From assembly GCA_030593155.1 (NCBI GenBank), contig JAUVHT010000026.1:1-9161 (forward strand): 9,161 nt of DNA, read 5' to 3'. The notes under the pieces are model-generated. The model was given only the letters and a program-made list of their open reading frames with translations. It ran no database searches and was not told where the DNA came from. Position numbers and translations under genes: made by a program. Below, piece by piece: positions 5,836 to 9,161 of this stretch (the first letter of the stretch is position 1; each line of letters starts with the position of its first letter). The DNA is from Candidatus Bathyarchaeota archaeon (GTDB lineage Archaea; Thermoproteota; Bathyarchaeia; TCS64).

Positions 5836-6828
5836 TCATTCCTTCAGATTCGAAGATATGATGCTAACGGCCCTCTTCAGGAGTGCATCGAGGTCTCCTC
5901 TACAATTCACGCCCGCAGCCGTCGGATGGCCGCTCCCCGCCCCCCTGAACTCCTTGCCGAGGATCTGGGCAACGTCGCCCCCGAGATGGACGCCCGTCTC
6001 CCGATAAAACCGGTCTGTGGCCCTCAGGCTCACCCTCAGTTCCTTCTTGTCCTTCCCGGCCACTATCGAGACGTCGGCCCCCAGCCGGATCAGAGCCCTG
6101 GCAGCCGAAGCCTGGAAAGAGCTCAGGCGGGAGACGGCGATGGCCCATCCATGAACATCGTGGAGCTCCATCCTCTGAGCCGCCTTCAGCCTGGCAATTT
6201 TCTCCGAGCGGCTGCTATCCGAGACCAGCATGGACAGGATACCCTCAAGGGGACCCTCGATCTCGAGGAGTTTGGAGGCGGATCTCAGCGTCTGCGACGT
6301 CCCCAAGGAGAAATGCCTAGAGTCATAGGCGATCCCGACGAGGAGGGCCCGGGCTACGTCGGGTGGAGGAGTGACGCCGAACCCCTCGTAGAGATTGTGG
6401 ACGATCTCACAGGTGGAGGATGCGGACTCGTCTACGATGTGGCATGTGGCTATCGCAGCGACGGTCTGATGGGGGGCGTGATGGTCAATGAATACTTTCG
6501 GTACGACAGCGGACGCCACCGCCTCACCTAGCTCTTCCAGCTGGTTCAGAGTGGCTGTGTCGACGACCACGATCGCATCGGCTCCATCGAGGGAGAGAGC
6601 CTCTGAAACCTCTATGCCTATTTCCTCCATGATCGCCCTCGAGAGGCGGCTGGCCCCCCCCGGCAAAACGATGAGGGCATCAACAGACGGATCCAGAGCC
6701 TTCGCGAGATCCGAGACCCCATAGGCGGCGCAAACAGCATCGGGATCGGCGTTATGGTGGCAGAGAATAAGGACTCTGCCTCTCAGGAGCTCCTTAAGTC
6801 GTTCCAGTTCGTTGGCCGTGACGGTCAA
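5836..6828 (-). CDS. DHH/DHHA1-family phosphoesterase
   Basis: A 330-residue protein with an N-terminal DHH catalytic domain and a C-terminal DHHA1 domain, the layout of NrnA-like nanoRNases, pAp phosphatases and c-di-AMP-type phosphodiesterases. Motif I is HHNADPDA (24-31), placing H24, D28 and D30 at the metal-ligand spacing. Motif II is D90 in VVVDTA, motif III is the DHH at 115-117, and motif IV is D169 in AYDSRHFS. The DHHA1 substrate loop is GSGHPTAAG (298-306). All expected metal ligands are present, so it should be an active Mn-dependent phosphodiesterase; substrate (short oligoRNA, pAp or a cyclic dinucleotide) cannot be told. The start is TTG (6826-6828): an in-frame stop lies five codons upstream and no ATG or GTG follows before motif I. 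It is divergent from the PAC2 gene and separated from ecfA by 117 bp with a promoter. Confidence 0.88.
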   Translation of the reverse strand: MTVTANELERLKELLRGRVLILCHHNADPDAVCAAYGVSDLAKALDPSVDALIVLPGGASRLSRAIMEEIGIEVSEALSLDGADAIVVVDTATLNQLEELGEAVASAVVPKVFIDHHAPHQTVAAIATCHIVDESASSTCEIVHNLYEGFGVTPPPDVARALLVGIAYDSRHFSLGTSQTLRSASKLLEIEGPLEGILSMLVSDSSRSEKIARLKAAQRMELHDVHGWAIAVSRLSSFQASAARALIRLGADVSIVAGKDKKELRVSLRATDRFYRETGVHLGGDVAQILGKEFRGAGSGHPTAAGVNCRGDLDALLKRAVSIISSNLKE

Positions 6829-6922
6829 CTCAGACGCATATTATGTCTAGGAGGAATTAACCTTGACGGCGCATACGGGCGATTTTTTAAACCCAGCCCC
6901 CCAATTCTATCCCGGAATCCAC
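6829..6922. promoter_or_regulatory. Divergent promoter region, DHH and PAC2 genes
   Basis: A plus-strand TATA-like TTTTTTAAA (6883-6891) would start the PAC2 transcript near 6913, about 10 bases before the ATG at 6923. For the minus-strand DHH gene the best candidate is GGTTAATT near 6856-6863, predicting a start next to the TTG. A plus-strand GGAGG (6850-6854) lies 8 bases before an in-frame TTG at 6863, and could instead start a PAC2 form 20 residues longer. Confidence 0.45.
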
Positions 6923-7666
6923 ATGTCTGACAAGGTCGATATTGTCGAGGTAAGCCCTGTCAAGAATAACAAGCCCACGGTGATCATAGGGTTCACCGGC
7001 CCCGGCTACATTGGAAACACTGCTCTGATGTACGTGGTAAGGATCAAGGGGTTCGCCCAGCGGGCCCATGTCAAATCCCACCTGATCCCACCTATGATGC
7101 TCCTGATCGGCGGGACCCCCACGCCCGTCTTCAGGATCTACGGCGACGATAAGGATGAGTTACTTTTCGTGATGTCAGAGGCGCTGATCGCCCCCGAGAA
7201 CGCCTGGGCCATAGGCCTCAAAGTCATGGAATGGCTCAAGGAGAAGGGCGTCAGGAAGATCGTCTCCATCGAGGGGATGCCCTTCGGACCCGTGGGCGAC
7301 AAGAGGCCCATCTTCGGCTACAGTACCCCCAAGACAAACCTGACGAAGTATGGCGTCCAGCCGACCGTCGAGGGAGGGGTCTCCGGGATAAACGCCGTCA
7401 TGCTTGAAGAATCCATGAACGAAGGGATATCGTGGGTGACCCTCTTCGTCCCTACCGCACAGGCTCAGACCATAGACTACGGTGGGGCTGCGGCGGCTAT
7501 TGAGGTGCTCAACAAGATGTTCAAACTGGGGGTCGACACGGCTCCCCTGAAGAAGAGCGATGACATCAGGAGGCAGATGATGGAGAGGGCGGCGAAAGGC
7601 GGGCAGAAAGGCTTCCTGGACTCTCTGAGGAGGCGCCTCCCAGACTCAGGGACCCCTAGTGTTTGA
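6923..7666 (+). CDS. PAC2-family proteasome assembly chaperone homologue
   Basis: A 247-residue protein of the PAC2 family (archaeal PbaA/PbaB relatives, COG1938/COG2047). The first strand and glycine loop read PTVIIGFTGPGYIGNTA (18-34), where homologues have a G-x-P-G-x-G-x-x-G type loop. Further family-like stretches are HVKSHLIPPMMLL (49-61), KIVSIEGMPFGP (112-123) and the Ala-rich helix near 188-197. Relatives chaperone 20S proteasome assembly or form related cage complexes; in many archaea the exact role is unknown. The tail (PDSGTPSV) has no hydrophobic-Tyr-X proteasome-docking motif. An in-frame TTG at 6863 with GGAGG 8 bases upstream would add 20 residues. I prefer the ATG at 6923 because a TATA box lies inside that extension and rare AT-rich codons fill it. 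The 3' end overlaps pfdB by 21 bp, tail to tail. Confidence 0.85.
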   Translation: MSDKVDIVEVSPVKNNKPTVIIGFTGPGYIGNTALMYVVRIKGFAQRAHVKSHLIPPMMLLIGGTPTPVFRIYGDDKDELLFVMSEALIAPENAWAIGLKVMEWLKEKGVRKIVSIEGMPFGPVGDKRPIFGYSTPKTNLTKYGVQPTVEGGVSGINAVMLEESMNEGISWVTLFVPTAQAQTIDYGGAAAAIEVLNKMFKLGVDTAPLKKSDDIRRQMMERAAKGGQKGFLDSLRRRLPDSGTPSV

Positions 7667-8017
7667 CCCCAGGTTCAGCTCCTTCTGGAGGCTCTCCTGG
7701 ATGCTGGTGAGCCTCTCCCTGGTGTTGCCCTCCTGCTTGGTGAGGACCTTGGAGCGCATCTCCAGGAATTCCAGGCGCTCCTTCAGCTCCTTGACGACGT
7801 CGTCCCTGTCCTTCTCGACGAGGATGGCCCCTGCGGACTTGTACACCTTCGTCTCCGATGTGACATCATCCAGGGTCTTCAACGCCCGCTCTGACTCGTT
7901 CCTCTCCAGGTCCAGGCGCTGTTTCTGCAGTATCAGCTGCTGCAGCGTGTTCTGGAGCTGCTGGAGACGGCTGATCTTCTCCTGGATGTTGGGTGGAAGC
8001 TGGCCAACATTGGACAT
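7646..8017 (-). CDS. pfdB: Prefoldin subunit beta
   Basis: A 123-residue protein of normal length for archaeal prefoldin beta. It shows two long coiled-coil helices (about 9-50 and 70-115) around a beta-hairpin, VYKSAGAILVEKD (58-70), which is the most conserved part of the family. Prefoldin is an alpha2-beta4 jellyfish-shaped chaperone that holds unfolded proteins and hands them to the thermosome. The ATG at 8015-8017 has GAGG (8025-8028) 7 bases upstream. It is the last gene of the rrp42-rpl37ae-pcc1-pfdB cluster, a known archaeal arrangement, but the 62-bp gap before it holds a TATA-like element, so it may also be transcribed alone. The last 21 bp overlap the convergent PAC2 gene, and no T-run follows the stop. 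Confidence 0.95.
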   Translation of the reverse strand: MSNVGQLPPNIQEKISRLQQLQNTLQQLILQKQRLDLERNESERALKTLDDVTSETKVYKSAGAILVEKDRDDVVKELKERLEFLEMRSKVLTKQEGNTRERLTSIQESLQKELNLGSNTRGP

Positions 8018-8040
8018 AACTATTCCTCATGTACCATTAC

Positions 8041-8059
8041 AAACCTAGGTTTATACTTA
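8041..8059 (-). promoter_or_regulatory. pfdB TATA box overlapping a 12-bp perfect palindrome
   Basis: The minus strand has a TATA-like TAAGTATAAA (8050-8059), centred about 37 bases before the pfdB ATG. The perfect palindrome AAACCTAGGTTT (8041-8052) overlaps its downstream edge, a position where a bound repressor would block TBP or the polymerase. The regulatory role is inferred from position and symmetry. Confidence 0.4.
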
Positions 8060-8079
8060 TTGATTCGAGGAGGAAGCTT

Positions 8080-8343
8080 TCATTCGATGGAGGCGACGAC
8101 ATCGAGGATTGCGCCCACCCAGCGCAGATAGCTGTTGATGGCGGCCCTCAGAGCGGCTATGTCCGACGCCTCGAAGCGTATTATGAGCTTGCCCTCCTCC
8201 GTGGATACCTCGACCACGGACCTCTCTGATGTGGGCTGCTCAATTTCGGGGACGAGTGAGCCCTCAATCGCGCCCACGAGGTCTCCGGGCACATCAATCG
8301 TGACCACTGCGTGAACTGATGTTGATGGATCTAAGCTTACCAT
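8080..8343 (-). CDS. pcc1: KEOPS complex subunit Pcc1
   Basis: An 87-residue protein matching archaeal Pcc1 in length and pattern. The N-terminal strand (HAVVTIDVP, 11-19) leads to a helix and the polar stretch PEIEQPTSERS (32-42). The second half carries the family's best motif, RFEASDIAALRAAINSYLRW (56-75). Pcc1 is the dimerising subunit of KEOPS, which with Kae1, Bud32 and Cgi121 makes the t6A modification of ANN-decoding tRNAs. The ATG at 8341-8343 has GAGG (8352-8355) 8 bases upstream. It sits between rpl37ae and pfdB in the exosome-linked cluster, where Pcc1 is often found in archaea. The 52-bp gap to rpl37ae contains a T6 run and a TATA-like TTTTAT, so part of its message may start there. 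Confidence 0.92.
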   Translation of the reverse strand: MVSLDPSTSVHAVVTIDVPGDLVGAIEGSLVPEIEQPTSERSVVEVSTEEGKLIIRFEASDIAALRAAINSYLRWVGAILDVVASIE

Positions 8344-8369
8344 CAGCGTTGCCTCGGTTGATAATTCGA

Positions 8370-8387
8370 TAAAAGTGGAATAAAAAA
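8370..8387 (-). promoter_or_regulatory. T6 run and TATA-like element between rpl37ae and pcc1
   Basis: Nine bases after the rpl37ae stop the minus strand has TTTTTT (8382-8387), which could terminate part of the upstream transcription. It is followed by CTTTTATC (8369-8376 region), a TATA-like element placing a start just before the pcc1 ATG. Both readings are tentative; read-through of the cluster is also likely. Confidence 0.35.
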
Positions 8388-8395
8388 TTGGAGGT

Positions 8396-8641
8396 TCAGC
8401 GGATCCGCTGGGAGGCCTGGCCTATCCTCGTGGAGGGCATGTAGGCGCCGCCGGCGAACCTGTATCCGCACTTGGAGCACTCCCAGACTCCGACGCTGTC
8501 CCGCTTCACGGCCGGAATCGAGCAGCGGGGGCACTTGTGCTTGCTCCTCTTGGCCATGGTTATGCGGGTCCACTGCTTCCTGACGGACGTTCCGCCCCGG
8601 GTTCTCAGCCTGAGGCCGAAGGTTTTTTTCTTCTTCGGCAT
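8396..8641 (-). CDS. rpl37ae: Large ribosomal subunit protein eL43 (L37Ae)
   Basis: An 81-residue zinc-ribbon ribosomal protein of the archaeal/eukaryotic L37Ae (eL43) family. The zinc ligands are C37 and C40 in CPRC and C55 and C58 in CSKC, and the family hallmark PAVKRDSVGVWECSKCGY is followed by FAGGAY (62-67). The N-terminus is strongly basic (MPKKKKTFG), fitting rRNA contact in the 50S subunit. I start it at the ATG 8639-8641, whose first base overlaps the TGA of rrp42 as TGATG, with GGAG (8650-8653) 8 bases upstream. The preceding GTG at 8642-8644 would add one residue and is less likely. The tight overlap indicates translational coupling to the exosome subunit. Confidence 0.96.
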   Translation of the reverse strand: MPKKKKTFGLRLRTRGGTSVRKQWTRITMAKRSKHKCPRCSIPAVKRDSVGVWECSKCGYRFAGGAYMPSTRIGQASQRIR

Positions 8642-9161
8642 CACTCGTTCTCCGTCAGCTTCTCCCTGAGCTCGGCCGCCTTATCCTTGGCGAGGTTCAA
8701 CGCTTTCTTTATCTCGTCCAAGGTGAACCCTTCTGTTCCTGCTTTCTGGAGGGTGCAGACGTTTCCATCCTCATCTAACGAGATTGTCAGCCTCGCATCC
8801 ATGACCTCCTCCTCGTCGGCCGTGGGGTCGACGATAAGGCTGTCGCCTATCTTCGCCATGGTGACGGCCAGGGGTTCTTTTCGTATCTTCAGGGCCTTCG
8901 TCTTGTTGGTGGGCTCGATCTTGCCGTCTTTCACATTGTAGACGGGCCTTTTGGCGGTCCTCAGAGCCGCGATGGCGGCGAGGGCGGAGGCGTCTATTAG
9001 GTTGCCGTCGTAGCTGAGCACATACAGGTCGACGAAGACCAGGTATACTTTGCTGCCCTCGATGAGGACCAGCTTGTCGAACTCTAGGATCTTCGCGGAC
9101 CTCAGCCCTCGGTCCACCACCCGGGCCAGCTCTATGGATGGCGCCCTGGGTGGCCCCGGCT
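8641..9161 (-). CDS. rrp42: Exosome subunit Rrp42, 5' end beyond the window
   Basis: The C-terminal 172 residues of the archaeal exosome subunit Rrp42. The frame remains open to the window edge, so the true start lies beyond it; the family is about 260-275 residues, so roughly 90-100 are missing. The visible part begins with PGPPRAPSIELARVVDRGL, then the RNase PH-fold core KLVLIEGSKVYLVFVDLYVL and the motif GNLIDASALAAIAAL. Rrp42 pairs with the catalytic subunit Rrp41 in the hexameric ring of the exosome; it is itself inactive but shapes the active site and RNA path. A GTG at 9118-9120 lies inside the gene and is not a start. The clustering with rpl37ae, pcc1 and pfdB matches the known archaeal exosome superoperon, so rrp41 and rrp4 are expected just outside the window. 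Confidence 0.95.
   Translation of the reverse strand, partial: PGPPRAPSIELARVVDRGLRSAKILEFDKLVLIEGSKVYLVFVDLYVLSYDGNLIDASALAAIAALRTAKRPVYNVKDGKIEPTNKTKALKIRKEPLAVTMAKIGDSLIVDPTADEEEVMDARLTISLDEDGNVCTLQKAGTEGFTLDEIKKALNLAKDKAAELREKLTENE

Noticed and set aside
9118..9120. GTG as the start of Rrp42
   Set aside because: The frame continues upstream to the window edge with family-typical residues (IELARVV before DRGL), so this codon is internal and the gene is cut by the window.

Overview
This window is archaeal and chromosomal. It encodes the chromatin protein Alba, a crenarchaeal-type single-OB-fold SSB, ribosomal protein eL43 (L37Ae), the exosome subunit Rrp42, the KEOPS subunit Pcc1, prefoldin beta and a PAC2-family protein. 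Intergenic regions are AT-rich with TATA-like boxes about 25 bases before the likely transcript starts, several genes look leaderless, and T-runs follow some stop codons. Coding DNA is clearly more GC-rich than the spacers. The Alba, SSB and double-ATPase ECF proteins together suggest a Thermoproteota-grade lineage, perhaps Bathyarchaeia. That placement is inference from protein character and needs a tree.

Layout, left to right. Bases 1-141 hold no gene I can support, only the probable terminator of ssb. The ssb-like gene (minus) and alba (plus) are divergent and share a 199-bp promoter region. alba converges on a 6-phospho-3-hexuloisomerase gene (minus), which has an AT-rich 216-bp upstream region with an inverted repeat next to its TATA box. 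Next come three minus-strand genes: an AbrB-PhoU regulator with its own promoter and, upstream of it, a two-gene ECF transporter module. That module is ecfA, with two ATPase domains fused in one 579-residue chain, followed by ecfT overlapping it by ATGA. A DHH-family phosphoesterase gene (minus, TTG start) is divergent from a PAC2-family gene (plus). The PAC2 gene overlaps the end of prefoldin beta by 21 bp, tail to tail. The right end is a minus-strand information-processing cluster: rrp42 (running off the window), rpl37ae, pcc1, pfdB.

How the genes work together. The right-hand cluster matches part of the known archaeal exosome superoperon, linking RNA decay, ribosome, tRNA modification (KEOPS) and protein folding. 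The ECF module would energise one or more substrate-binding S proteins encoded elsewhere. The hexuloisomerase belongs to the ribulose monophosphate pathway, used by many archaea to make pentose phosphates, but its usual partner, hexulose-phosphate synthase, is not in the window. The left-hand divergent pair couples two nucleic-acid-binding proteins.

I do not see a wholly new biological system here. There are no CRISPR arrays, insertion sequences, tRNAs or rRNAs. The points most worth a second look are the SSB tail without an acidic tip, the fused ECF ATPase without an S partner, the palindromes at the pfdB and phi promoters, the AbrB-PhoU gene beside ECF rather than Pst genes, and the missing rpoP in the exosome cluster.
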